From contig JALHMR010000003.1 of assembly GCA_022843945.1 (NCBI GenBank), positions 213,080 through 277,079 on the forward strand: 64,000 bases of DNA. Direction: 5' to 3'. The notes under the pieces are model-generated. The model saw only the letters and a program-made list of their open reading frames with translations, was not told the origin of the DNA and searched no databases. A program made the translations under genes and the position numbers. Below, piece after piece: positions 54,958 to 63,692 of this stretch. The number at the start of each line of letters is the position of its first letter. Position 1 is the first letter of the stretch. This DNA is from Rhodospirillaceae bacterium. GTDB taxonomy: Bacteria; Pseudomonadota; Alphaproteobacteria; CACIAM-22H2.

Positions 54958-56239
54958 GGTTCGCCGCTCCGGCGAAGCTGGCCTGCTCCACGCCGGTGCC
55001 GGTGCAGTTGGCATTCAGCCTGACGTTATTCGACAGGCGCACCACGCGTCCGATGACCTGGGTGCAGCCACCGGTCGGCGCCGTCGTGCCGTTGTTGTTG
55101 AAGTTGACGATCTGGTTGGGGAAGTAGACCGCCCCGGTCAGATTCAGCACGGTGTTGTTGGCGAAAGTCTGTACCACCGTCGATGTGCCCGTGCGGCTGC
55201 CGAAGAAGATGATGCCGGCGGTCGGGCCGGCGGTCGGGGCGCTCACGTTGATGATGGCGTTGTTGCCCAGGTTCATGGCGTAGTTGCCGTTGATCACGAA
55301 GGTCACGCCGGTGCCGCTGATCCGGGCATTGTTGCCGACGACCAGCTGGGTGTCGATGAAGTAGACGCCGGGCGCGAAGTTCGCCGTGAAGTTGTTGGTG
55401 AAGTTCAGGCCGCCGCAGAAGCGGGTCATGGGCACGCCGCCGGTGGTGACATCGGCGACGAAATTCCGCGTGAGGGTACCGGTGCCGGTGCCGTTCTGTG
55501 CCGTACAAGGCGGCGGGGCCGGTGGATTGTTATCGGCATAAGGATCGGGAACGGCCGCCGCATTGGTCAGGTTCGGCCCGCCGAGGAGCTGGGAATTGAT
55601 CTGTGTGACGGTTCCACCATGGGAGATGCTCGGCCCGTAGAGCCGCGAGTTGTTGGTGGCTCTCATGCCGCCCGGCGACGACGAATTCGAAGCGACGCCG
55701 CAGTCGGGATCCGGCAGGGTGGCGTTGTTCTGGATTAGAACCGTATCAACCGCGGTCGGGTCGAGACCGATGATGCAGGCAACCGCGCCGCCCGTCGTGT
55801 TGGCGACAGCGCGCGCCGCGATCATGATCGGCGCCGACAGGAACACGCTCGACAGGAGCAGCTGCTGAGGCTGCTGGATCACGACCTCGACCGCGCTTGC
55901 ATTGCCGGCATTCGGTCCGGAGGTCGGCGGGCGGTTGACGCTGACAAGCGTGCCGTTATTGCCGTTGACGAAGCCGTAGCGGGCGGCCACGGCCATCGCT
56001 TCGTTCTGAAAGGTGGCGTCGTTCCCCTGAACACGGGCCACCGCGGCGCTGAAGGCGGCACCATCGGCCGCGCCCTGCATATTCTGATGGGTGTAGAACC
56101 AGAGGCCCGTTTCGGTACCGAGGGCGGCGAAACCCGTCATCACTGGCAGCAGCAGAGCGCTGATCACCGAGTAGCTCGCGCGACGATCGCGCCACAGGCG
56201 CTGCAGCCACGTCTTCTTGACGGTGAATATATCAGTCAT
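54947..56239 (-). CDS. TadG-like pilus assembly/secreted protein with Asn-rich repeat-like body
   Basis: 430 residues. The N-terminus has a single hydrophobic helix (about 22-45) followed by TGLWFYTHQNMQGAADGAA, typical of TadE/TadG N-terminal domains of the tad apparatus. The remainder is rich in Asn, Thr and Gly (for example FANNTVLNLTGAVYFPNQI), with a likely beta-helical region and six cysteines. It has no von Willebrand A motif that I recognise. It is coupled to the Crp-type regulator by 4 bp and diverges from the flp operon, so it is probably co-regulated with pilus assembly. Confidence 0.75.
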   Translation of the reverse strand: MTDIFTVKKTWLQRLWRDRRASYSVISALLLPVMTGFAALGTETGLWFYTHQNMQGAADGAAFSAAVARVQGNDATFQNEAMAVAARYGFVNGNNGTLVSVNRPPTSGPNAGNASAVEVVIQQPQQLLLSSVFLSAPIMIAARAVANTTGGAVACIIGLDPTAVDTVLIQNNATLPDPDCGVASNSSSPGGMRATNNSRLYGPSISHGGTVTQINSQLLGGPNLTNAAAVPDPYADNNPPAPPPCTAQNGTGTGTLTRNFVADVTTGGVPMTRFCGGLNFTNNFTANFAPGVYFIDTQLVVGNNARISGTGVTFVINGNYAMNLGNNAIINVSAPTAGPTAGIIFFGSRTGTSTVVQTFANNTVLNLTGAVYFPNQIVNFNNNGTTAPTGGCTQVIGRVVRLSNNVRLNANCTGTGVEQASFAGAANLIE

Positions 56240-56985
56240 GCGGTCCCTCCACGGTGGGGATCGGCCGGCGTAGCCGCCGTACCGAGCGTCATGTTGCGGA
56301 GCATGGCGTAGTCGGAGATGTAGAGCGTGCGCGTCCGGCGCTCGGCGACGCCGCGCCGCACCAGCTCGGCGACCGCGCCGGCGACGATCTCACGGCTGGT
56401 CTGCGCCCAGCGCGCCAGATCCTGGTGGCTGGGAAGCTCGCGGATCAGCCAGCGCTCGCTGCCCGGCTTCTCCGGCCGTGCCAGGCGCGCCAGCTCCGAA
56501 TAGACCCGCTGATCGGGCGTGCCGGTGGACAGGAAGCTGACCTTGTCGGAGAGCTGGCGGATGGTGCCGGCCCAGCGGCGCAGCAGATCCAGCGCCACCT
56601 CGCCGCAGCGCCCGAGCAGGGCATGGAATTCCGGCCGCGGCAGCTCCGCGGCCATGCAGTCGCTGTCGGCCACGACCGTCGCCGACCTCCCGAGCCCGTC
56701 GATGGCGGAGATATCGCCGATCGTGTCGCCCGCGGTGATGGTGGCAATGGTGATTTCTTCGTGGTCGGCAACGTAGTGGACGACCCGTGCCGTGCCGGTG
56801 ACCAGGAAGAACACGCCGACACTGGCGCTGAAACGATCAAGAATGACGTCGCCAGCGTAAAAATTCCGGAAGCTGCAGCGCGTCTCGAGTTCGGTACGCT
56901 CCTTCGGTGGAAGGCGACGCAACAGCGCGATGCCGGCGAGTGACCGCGCCCCTTCTTCTCTCTTATGTACGACCGCGTCGCTCAT
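56236..56985 (-). CDS. Crp/Fnr-family transcriptional regulator
   Basis: 249 residues from ATG 56985 (upstream GGGGG). The cyclic-nucleotide-type beta-roll spans about residues 20-140, with AGDTIGDISAIDGLGRSATVV. The C-terminal HTH is LPSHQDLARWAQTSREIVAG. The four-cysteine [4Fe-4S] motif of Fnr is absent, so it is not an oxygen sensor of that type. It diverges from flp and is coupled to the TadG-like gene, so it probably controls pilus expression. The ligand may be cAMP or another molecule; the phosphate-binding RxA signature is not clear. Confidence 0.82.
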   Translation of the reverse strand: MSDAVVHKREEGARSLAGIALLRRLPPKERTELETRCSFRNFYAGDVILDRFSASVGVFFLVTGTARVVHYVADHEEITIATITAGDTIGDISAIDGLGRSATVVADSDCMAAELPRPEFHALLGRCGEVALDLLRRWAGTIRQLSDKVSFLSTGTPDQRVYSELARLARPEKPGSERWLIRELPSHQDLARWAQTSREIVAGAVAELVRRGVAERRTRTLYISDYAMLRNMTLGTAATPADPHRGGTA

Positions 56986-57057
56986 CGAACCCCCGTATGG
57001 CCGGGACACTTCTTGTCATCGGCAGAAAGGACGTTCTCACAACTGACAAAATACGGG

Positions 57058-57073
57058 TGTGCGTTACTGCACA
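57058..57073. promoter_or_regulatory. Candidate Crp-type operator upstream of flp
   Basis: TGTGCGTTACTGCACA: perfect 5 bp arms with a 6 bp spacer, the same geometry as the CRP site TGTGA-N6-TCACA. It lies between the divergent Crp-type regulator (start 56985) and flp (start 57236). A weaker repeat GTGC-N6-GCAC follows at 57110-57123. Confidence 0.55.
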
Positions 57074-57169
57074 TACGCGTATTGGCCCATCCCCTAAATG
57101 TCACATCACGTGCTGATCGGCACTGTGGGGGTTACGGGGATGAGATTGACGTTAACCCTCTCGAACTCA

Positions 57170-57189
57170 GGGCCGGAGACCGGCCTTTT
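57170..57189 (+). terminator. Terminator-like hairpin in the flp leader
   Basis: GGCCGG at 57171-57176 pairs with CCGGCC at 57180-57185 around AGA, followed by TTTTC. It sits 47 bases before the flp start. It could attenuate transcription into the pilus operon or protect the flp leader; the short T-run makes efficient termination uncertain. Confidence 0.5.
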
Positions 57190-57235
57190 CCGAGGTGCAA
57201 CGCGGATGCGGCGCACCGAATCATGGAGGGTAAAC

Positions 57236-57451
57236 ATGTTGAGTGCCTATCTTCAGAAGATCCGCCTGATCCGCCGCGACAAGTCCGGCGTCACCGCGAT
57301 CGAATACGGCCTGATCGCCGGCGCCATCGCCGTCGTCATCATCGGTGCGGTGACCACGCTCGGCGAACGCGTTACGGAGCGCTTCGAGGCTATCCGCGAC
57401 GCCATGCCGGCTGCCGCGGCTCCTCCGGCGCCGCCCGCCCCTCCGGGGTGA
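57236..57451 (+). CDS. flp: Flp-type type IVb pilin
   Basis: 71 residues from ATG 57236 with GGAGGG upstream. A positively charged leader is followed by SGVTAIEYGLIAGAIAVVII, the Flp prepilin cleavage site and hydrophobic assembly helix (Glu5 equivalent in TAIEY). The tail ends in an Ala/Pro-rich segment (AAAAPPAPPAPPG). It is the major subunit of tad pili, processed by CpaA/TadV. A stable hairpin follows the gene, probably raising pilin mRNA relative to the downstream genes. Confidence 0.93.
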   Translation: MLSAYLQKIRLIRRDKSGVTAIEYGLIAGAIAVVIIGAVTTLGERVTERFEAIRDAMPAAAAPPAPPAPPG

Positions 57452-57472
57452 TCGCGGCCTGACCAAGCAGGT

Positions 57473-57499
57473 GCGGAGCGTCGCCCGGCGACGCTCCGC
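57473..57499 (+). terminator. Stable hairpin between flp and cpaA
   Basis: GGAGCGTCGC at 57475-57484 pairs with GCGACGCTCC at 57488-57497, a perfect 10 bp stem extended by two more pairs outward, with a 3-base loop. No T-run follows on the plus strand. It is likely a processing or partial terminator that makes pilin mRNA more abundant than the rest of the operon. Confidence 0.6.
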
Positions 57500-57529
57500 T
57501 ACCGCCTCTCCCGAACCAAGGCCTGCCCC

Positions 57530-58036
57530 ATGCTCACCACGGTCGCTCTTTCTCTCTACATCATTGCGCTGGTCGGGGCCGCGCTGAGCGACCTGACCCG
57601 CTACGAGATTCCCAACGTCCTGAGCCTCGCGCCGGTGATCGCCTTCGGACTGGTGGTTCCTGCCCTGCCGTTGTGGACGACCCTCGGCCACCTGGGCGCC
57701 GCCGCGGCCATGTTCGCCCTCGGCACCATCTTCTTCGTTCTCAATGTCTGGGGCGGCGGCGACGTCAAGCTCCTGGCCGCAACCACCTTGTGGGTCGGCT
57801 GGCAGGAACTGCCGAACTTCCTGCTGACCGTGGCGCTGCTCGGCGCCGCGCTGGCCATTCTCCTGCTGATCGCGCGCGCCATCGCCGGCCGGGATTTCCG
57901 CCGCGGCCGCTGGTACAGCCGCATGCTCAGCAAGTCCTCCGGCGTGCCCTACGGCGTGGCTATCGCGGCCGCCGCTCTCCTGCTGCTCTTCCCTGGCGAC
58001 GCACCCGCGCCGCTGGTTCAGCTCGCCCTGAACTGA
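57530..58036 (+). CDS. cpaA: Prepilin peptidase CpaA/TadV
   Basis: 168 residues with several membrane helices. The two aspartates of the type IV prepilin peptidase family are in SDLTRYEIPN (near residue 21) and NVWGGGDVKLLAA (GxGD-like). It is short, lacking the methylase domain of PilD, as usual for TadV. It cleaves Flp and TadE/TadG-type leaders at the inner membrane. Confidence 0.9.
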   Translation: MLTTVALSLYIIALVGAALSDLTRYEIPNVLSLAPVIAFGLVVPALPLWTTLGHLGAAAAMFALGTIFFVLNVWGGGDVKLLAATTLWVGWQELPNFLLTVALLGAALAILLLIARAIAGRDFRRGRWYSRMLSKSSGVPYGVAIAAAALLLLFPGDAPAPLVQLALN

Positions 58037-58046
58037 GGACCGTCCG

Positions 58047-58907
58047 ATGCGCCCGGCCAGCCTGTTCATTGTCCTCTTCGCGCTGACGCTGTCGGTGCTG
58101 ACCTTCCTGCTCGTCCCCCGGCTGCTCAACCGGCCGGTCGAGGTGCAGGCGGCGCCCGCCGCGGTGCGCATCGCCGCCGGCGACGTCCTGGTCGCGGCCC
58201 GCCCGCTGCCGGCCGGCACGATCCTCAAGGCCAGCGACGTTCGCTGGCAGCGCTGGCCGGAAGAAGGCCTCGACGCCAATTTCGTCCTCCGCACGAAGAG
58301 TGACAACGCCCCGCAGGAGCATGTCGGCCGCGTAGTCCTGCGCGGCCTGAGCGCCGGCGAGCCGCTTACCGCCCAGCGCGTCATCAAGCCCGGCGAAGCC
58401 GGCTTCCTGGCTGCGGCCCTGACGCCCGGCATGCGCGCCGTCAGCGTCGGCATCAACGTCGTTTCCGGCGATGCCGGCTTCATCGTGCCCGGCGACCGGG
58501 TCGATGTGCTGCTGGCCGAGCGCTATGACATTAGCTACAGCAACGGCCAGGCAAGCGCCAACGGTGTCCGTCCGAACCACAAAGCCGTGAACAACGTCGT
58601 CCTGCGCGACGTGCGGGTCCTGGCCATCGACCAGGAGGTCAAGGATCTCGAAGGCAAGCCGAAAGTCGCCAAGACTGCAACGCTCGAAGTCGAGCTGACG
58701 CAGGCGCAGAAGCTCGCCCTGGCGCCGCAGATGGGCACGCTGTCGCTGGCGCTGCGCAGCCTGGCCCGTCCGGAAACGGCGGAGAACACCGGCGGCATCG
58801 TCCAGGACATCGATGTCAGCGCCTTCCTCAACAACCTGGTCGGCAAGCCAGCCGGCGGCGGCACCCGCGTCTACCGCGGCGCCGCAGCGGCCGAGCAGAG
58901 TCACTAG
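58047..58907 (+). CDS. cpaB: Tad pilus assembly protein CpaB (RcpC)
   Basis: 286 residues. An N-terminal helix (FIVLFALTLSVLTFLLV) leads to a SAF domain, RIAAGDVLVAARPLPAGTIL. The RcpC domain contains VIKPGEAGFLAAALTPGMRA and VPGDRVDVLL. It is a periplasmic partner that stabilises the secretin. It lies 10 bp after cpaA. Confidence 0.9.
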   Translation: MRPASLFIVLFALTLSVLTFLLVPRLLNRPVEVQAAPAAVRIAAGDVLVAARPLPAGTILKASDVRWQRWPEEGLDANFVLRTKSDNAPQEHVGRVVLRGLSAGEPLTAQRVIKPGEAGFLAAALTPGMRAVSVGINVVSGDAGFIVPGDRVDVLLAERYDISYSNGQASANGVRPNHKAVNNVVLRDVRVLAIDQEVKDLEGKPKVAKTATLEVELTQAQKLALAPQMGTLSLALRSLARPETAENTGGIVQDIDVSAFLNNLVGKPAGGGTRVYRGAAAAEQSH

Positions 58908-58927
58908 ACGGTTTTTTGGGGGTCCTT

Positions 58928-60388
58928 ATGAACCGCGCCTTCACTTTCGCCCTGACGGTCGTCGCCGCGCTGACCGCGGCGGTTTCGGCCTCGGCCCAGG
59001 CGCCGCTCTCGCCTCTGCCCGGGCCGACCGATATCCCGCTGCTGCCGCGCGTCGCGCCCGCGCCGGCGCGTGACACGGCACGGGTCGACCCCGCCGCCCG
59101 GCCCGACGGCACGCGGATCCTGACCCTCGACGTCAACAAGTCGCGCATCGTGCGCCTGGCCCGGCCGGCCCGCGACGTGCTGGTCGCCAACCCGGGAATC
59201 GCCGACATCGTGCTGCGCAGCGCCGACACCGCCTTCATCGTGGCGCGCAAGGTCGGCGAGACCAACGTCTACTTCTTCGATGCCGATGGCCGGCAGATCG
59301 ACGCCCTCGACGTCATCGTGGCCTTCGATTCGACCGCCGTCTCGCTTGCCCTCGCCCGCATGATGCCGAACGAAAAGATCGAGGTCTCGACCGCCAATCA
59401 GAGCCTGGTCCTGGCGGGCTCGGTCTCCTCGGCGGCCGTGGCCGAGAACGTGCGCCAGATCGCCCGCCAGTTCGTGGCCGACGACAGCGCCATCATCAAC
59501 ATGATGAGCATCCGCGACAAGAACCAGGTCCTGCTGCGCGTGCGCGTCTCGGAGATGTCGCGGCAGGTAGTCAAGGAGCTCGGCATCACACCCGGCGGCA
59601 ATTTCAGTATCGGCAGCTCAAACTTCACCCTGACCGGCGCCTCGCAGGCCTTCCGCAGCACGCCCTTCGCGGCGCTCAACGCGGTGATCCCGCTGGCCGG
59701 TGCCGCGACGCTCACCGCCCTCCTGCAGTCCCTGGAATCGAACGGCCTGGTCAAGACGCTGGCCGAGCCGAACCTCACCGCAGTCTCGGGCGAGACCGCG
59801 ACCTTCCTGGTCGGCGGCCAGTTCCCCGTGCCGTCGCCGCAGCCCAGCGGCACCGGCGCCACGACGATCACCGTCACCTACAAGGATTTCGGCGTCCGCC
59901 TGACCTTCACCCCGGTGGTGCTCAGCGGCGGGCTGATCAACATCAAGATCGCCACCGAGGTCAGCCAGCTTTCGACCCAGGGGCAGGTCTCGGTCACCGG
60001 CTTCACCATCCCGGCCCTCTCGGTGCGCCGCGCCGAGACCACGGTCGAGCTGCCGTCGGGCGGCAGCATCGCTATCGCCGGCCTGCTGCAGAACGACATT
60101 CAGAACACCATCCGCGGCATGCCTTTCCTCAAGGACATCCCGGTCCTCGGCGCCCTGTTCTCCAGCACCGAGTTCCAGCGCAGCGAGTCCGACCTGGTCA
60201 TCGCCATCACCCCCCTGCTGGTCAAGCCGGTGGACCCGAAGGCCATGGCCTTCCCCACTGACGGCTTCGGCCCGGCCAGCGACGTCAACATGTACCTGTT
60301 CGGCCGCCTGCACGCGCAGTACGGCAAGCCCGATACCACCCTGGCTCGCGCCCAGCCGCGCGGCCCGGTCGGCTTCATCGTGGAGTAA
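58928..60388 (+). CDS. cpaC: Tad pilus secretin CpaC (RcpA)
   Basis: 486 residues from ATG 58928 with GGGGG upstream. A Sec signal (FALTVVAALTAAVSASAQA) is followed by N-domains beginning RILTLDVNKSRIVRLARPA and a secretin domain with SNGLVKTLAEPNLTAVSGE and AGLLQNDIQNTIRGMPFL. It forms the outer-membrane ring through which the pilus exits. Confidence 0.92.
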   Translation: MNRAFTFALTVVAALTAAVSASAQAPLSPLPGPTDIPLLPRVAPAPARDTARVDPAARPDGTRILTLDVNKSRIVRLARPARDVLVANPGIADIVLRSADTAFIVARKVGETNVYFFDADGRQIDALDVIVAFDSTAVSLALARMMPNEKIEVSTANQSLVLAGSVSSAAVAENVRQIARQFVADDSAIINMMSIRDKNQVLLRVRVSEMSRQVVKELGITPGGNFSIGSSNFTLTGASQAFRSTPFAALNAVIPLAGAATLTALLQSLESNGLVKTLAEPNLTAVSGETATFLVGGQFPVPSPQPSGTGATTITVTYKDFGVRLTFTPVVLSGGLINIKIATEVSQLSTQGQVSVTGFTIPALSVRRAETTVELPSGGSIAIAGLLQNDIQNTIRGMPFLKDIPVLGALFSSTEFQRSESDLVIAITPLLVKPVDPKAMAFPTDGFGPASDVNMYLFGRLHAQYGKPDTTLARAQPRGPVGFIVE

Positions 60389-60393
60389 TAGCG

Positions 60394-61059
60394 ATGCTCA
60401 CCCGCCTGTCTCAGCGCGCCGTTCTCATCCTGGTCCTGGCACTCGCCGCTTGCGCCGAGCAGGAGCCATTCGCGACCGACTATCGCGAAAAGTATCCGGT
60501 CCAGGTGACCTCAGAGACCGTTTCGCTCGCCCTGTCGGTGCAGGAAGCGGCCGGATCGATGACGCCGGACGACGAGCTGCGCCTGCGCGTCATGGTCGCC
60601 GGCTATCTCGACCGCGGGCACGGCCCCCTGACTCTGGTCGCAGGCATGCGCAACAGTGCCCCGAGCTTTGCCGAGCTCGACGCCATCCGCGAAAAGCTGC
60701 TGGCCGCGGGCGTGCCGGAGAGCTCCCTCCGTTTCGTGTCTCTGCCGCAGTTGCCGGGCAACGTCGTGACCCTGCGCTTCGAGCGCTACAATGCCCTAGT
60801 CCCGACCTGCGGCGACTGGAGCTCGCATCCGGGCCACGACTACTCCAACAACGTGCATTCGAATTTCGGCTGCGCCAATCAGCGCAACATGGGGCTGATG
60901 CTCGCCGATCCCGCCGACCTGCAGCGCATGCGCGAGGCCTCGCCGACCGACACCCAGAACTCGAACCGCGTCATCCAGCGCTACCGCAAGGGCGAGCCGC
61001 CGGCCGCTACTCCCACCTCGCTCCAGATCCAGGGCGGCACGGGCATCGTCAAGCAGTAA
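60394..61059 (+). CDS. cpaD: Tad pilus assembly lipoprotein CpaD
   Basis: 221 residues with a lipoprotein signal (VLILVLALAACAEQ; lipidated Cys in LAAC). CpaD motifs include NFGCANQRNMGLMLADPADL, which ends the conserved core. It helps localise the secretin to the outer membrane. Confidence 0.9.
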   Translation: MLTRLSQRAVLILVLALAACAEQEPFATDYREKYPVQVTSETVSLALSVQEAAGSMTPDDELRLRVMVAGYLDRGHGPLTLVAGMRNSAPSFAELDAIREKLLAAGVPESSLRFVSLPQLPGNVVTLRFERYNALVPTCGDWSSHPGHDYSNNVHSNFGCANQRNMGLMLADPADLQRMREASPTDTQNSNRVIQRYRKGEPPAATPTSLQIQGGTGIVKQ

Positions 61060-61073
61060 CCGGGAGACCGATC

Positions 61074-62285
61074 GTGCAGCGCGTCGACATCCATATCTGG
61101 GCCCTCGCCGACGAAACGAAGACCGCCGTCGAGGATGGCCTCGCCGACCGCCGCCTGGCCAAGACCCGGCCGGCCTTCTTTGCCGGCGGCATCCCCGCGG
61201 CGATCCAGAAATACGGCTCGGAGGCCAGCCCCGGCCTGCTGATCGTCGAGACCATCGATCCGGCGGAAGCGATCGTCACCCAGCTCGAGTGCCTGTCGGA
61301 ACTCTGCCAGGCGGAGACCGACCTGATCCTGCTCGGGCCGTACAACGACGTCGCCCTTTATCGCGAGCTGACCCGGCGCGGGGTCCATGAATACCTGCCC
61401 GTCCCGCTCGACCCTCGCCAGTTGACCGAGGCGGTGGTCGGCGTCTGCGCCGACACCGGCGCTGCCAGCCAGGGCCGGGTGATCTCCTTCATCGGCGCCA
61501 GCGGCGGCGTAGGCTCAAGCACCGTCGCCAACAACGTCGCCTGGCAGCTCGGCCGGATCTACGACAAGGAAGTCACCCTGGTCGATCTCGACTTCGCCTT
61601 CGGCACGGTCGGCCTCGATTTCAACCTCGAATCACCGCAGACCTCCGCCCAGGCCCTGGCCCAGGCGGAGCGCCTGGACGGCCAGATGCTCGAGCGTTTC
61701 CTGGCCCGCTACAACAGCAACCTCACCCTGCTTACCGGCCCTGGCGACTGCCAGGCCCCGGCCGATATCGACAGCGCGGCCCTCGATCCGCTGGTCACGA
61801 CGCTGCGGCGCAGCGCGGCCTGGGTCGTCCTCGACCTTCCCCACTACTGGGGCGGCTGGGTCCGGCACGCGCTCGACCTCTCGGACGAGATCGTCATGAC
61901 GGCGGTGCCGACGCTGGCCAGCCTGCGCAATGCCAAGAGCCTGGCCGAGACCCTGAACGCGGCGCGCAAGAACGACGCGCCGGTGCGCATCGTGCTCAAC
62001 CGTCTCGGCTCCAGCGCCAAGACCGAAATCCCGCTCAAAGACTTCACCGGGACGCTTGGCGGCAAGCCGGCGGTGACCGTGCCGCACGATGCCGTGAGCT
62101 TCACCCGCGCCGCCTCGCAGGGCCAGACCGTCGCCGAAGGCCCCAAGGGCGAGCGCCTGGCCGAGCCGTTCCGTCGGCTGGCCACGATGGTCAGCGGCCG
62201 CGCCGAGCCGACGAAGCGCAACGGCAAGAGCTGGGCACATCTGCTGCGCAGCAGTATCGCCTGGTCGCGCCCGAGCGCGCCGTAA
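61074..62285 (+). CDS. cpaE: Tad pilus ATPase CpaE (TadZ), MinD/ParA-like
   Basis: 403 residues from GTG 61074 with GGGAG eight bases upstream; a longer open frame begins inside cpaD and is a shadow. An N-terminal receiver-like domain (to about 135) precedes a deviant Walker A, IGASGGVGSSTVANNVA, and TLVDLDFAFGTVGLDF. The signature Lys of ParA proteins is missing, as in other CpaE proteins. It localises the pilus machine to the pole. Confidence 0.9.
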   Translation: MQRVDIHIWALADETKTAVEDGLADRRLAKTRPAFFAGGIPAAIQKYGSEASPGLLIVETIDPAEAIVTQLECLSELCQAETDLILLGPYNDVALYRELTRRGVHEYLPVPLDPRQLTEAVVGVCADTGAASQGRVISFIGASGGVGSSTVANNVAWQLGRIYDKEVTLVDLDFAFGTVGLDFNLESPQTSAQALAQAERLDGQMLERFLARYNSNLTLLTGPGDCQAPADIDSAALDPLVTTLRRSAAWVVLDLPHYWGGWVRHALDLSDEIVMTAVPTLASLRNAKSLAETLNAARKNDAPVRIVLNRLGSSAKTEIPLKDFTGTLGGKPAVTVPHDAVSFTRAASQGQTVAEGPKGERLAEPFRRLATMVSGRAEPTKRNGKSWAHLLRSSIAWSRPSAP

Positions 62286-62294
62286 GGCCAGCTC

Positions 62295-63692
62295 ATGTTC
62301 GGACGCCGCCACCTCGCCGCCGTTCCCGCCGCTGCTGTTCCGGCCGAGTCCCTGCCGGCGCCGGTCGTCGAGATGGTGCCGGCCTCCGGCGCTTCCCGGG
62401 TGCAGCCGGACGTCAACGCCCGGCTCAACGACATCAAGGTGAAGGTGTTCAACGCCCTGCTCGACGCCGTCGACCTGCAGGAGATCGGCAAGCTCGCCCC
62501 CGAGGCCGTGCGCGAAGAACTGACCGATATCATCAGCGAAATCGTCAACATCAAGAAGTTCGTGCTCAGCGCCGTCGAGCAGCAGCAGCTGATCGGCGAC
62601 ATCTGCAACGACATCCTCGGTCTCGGCCCGCTCGAGCCGCTGGTCGCCCGCGACGATATCGCCGACATCATGGTCAACGGCCATGGCAAGGTCTATATCG
62701 AGACCCAGGGGCGCATCGAGCTCACGGACATCAAGTTCCGCGACGACGCCCAGCTGATGAACATCTGCCAGCGCATCGTCACCGCGGTGGGTCGTCGCGT
62801 TGATGAATCCAGCCCGATCTGCGACGCGCGCCTGGCCGACGGCAGTCGCGTCAACGTCATCGCCCCGCCGCTGGCCATCGACGGACCCACGCTGACCATC
62901 CGCAAGTTCAAGCGCGACAAGCTGACCCTGGAGAAGCTTCTCGAGTACGGCACCTGCCCGCCGCCGATGGCCGAGCTGCTCAAGATCATCGGCCATTGCC
63001 GGATCAACGTGCTGATCTCCGGCGGCACGGGCTCCGGCAAGACCACGCTGCTCAACTGCCTGACCCGCTACATCGACCCGGGCGAGCGCATCATCACCTG
63101 CGAGGACGCGGCCGAGCTGCAGCTGCAGCAGCCGCACGTGGTGCGCCTGGAGACCCGCCCGCCCAATCTCGAAGGGGCCGGCCAGATCACCATGCGCGAC
63201 CTGGTGCGCAACTGCCTGCGCATGCGGCCCGAGCGCATCATCGTCGGCGAGGTGCGCGGGCCCGAGGCCTTCGACCTGCTCCAGGCCATGAATACCGGCC
63301 ATGACGGCTCGATGGGCACGGTGCACGCCAACAACCCGCGCGAGGCCATCAGCCGCCTGGAGAACATGATCGCCATGGGCGGCTTCACCCTGCCCGCCAA
63401 GACGGTGCGCGAGCAGATCGCCGGCGCCATCAACGTCATCATCCAGGTCCAGCGCCTGCGCGACGGCTCGCGCAAGATCACCCACGTGACCGAGATCCTC
63501 GGCATGGAAGGTGAGGTCGTCACCCTGCAGGACCTCTTCGTCTACGAGATCACCGGCGAGGATCGCGGCGGCAAGCTGCAGGGCAAGTTCCGCTACACCG
63601 GCCTGCGGCCGCATTTCTTCGACCGGGCGCGCTACTTCGGCAAGGAGCGCGAGCTGGTCGCCGCCCTGGAGGCGGCCGAGCATGCTGCCTAA
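62295..63692 (+). CDS. cpaF: Tad secretion ATPase CpaF (TadA)
   Basis: 465 residues. Walker A is [16 protein letters not shown], the Asp box is [20 protein letters not shown], Walker B is [16 protein letters not shown] and the His box is [14 protein letters not shown]. It is a hexameric ATPase driving pilus assembly and retraction at the inner membrane. It overlaps tadB by 11 bp. Confidence 0.94.
   Translation: MFGRRHLAAVPAAAVPAESLPAPVVEMVPASGASRVQPDVNARLNDIKVKVFNALLDAVDLQEIGKLAPEAVREELTDIISEIVNIKKFVLSAVEQQQLIGDICNDILGLGPLEPLVARDDIADIMVNGHGKVYIETQGRIELTDIKFRDDAQLMNICQRIVTAVGRRVDESSPICDARLADGSRVNVIAPPLAIDGPTLTIRKFKRDKLTLEKLLEYGTCPPPMAELLKIIGHCRINVLISGGTGSGKTTLLNCLTRYIDPGERIITCEDAAELQLQQPHVVRLETRPPNLEGAGQITMRDLVRNCLRMRPERIIVGEVRGPEAFDLLQAMNTGHDGSMGTVHANNPREAISRLENMIAMGGFTLPAKTVREQIAGAINVIIQVQRLRDGSRKITHVTEILGMEGEVVTLQDLFVYEITGEDRGGKLQGKFRYTGLRPHFFDRARYFGKERELVAALEAAEHAA

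Noticed and set aside
61074..62285. Missing Walker A lysine in CpaE as a possible defect
   Set aside because: The deviant motif is normal for CpaE/TadZ proteins.
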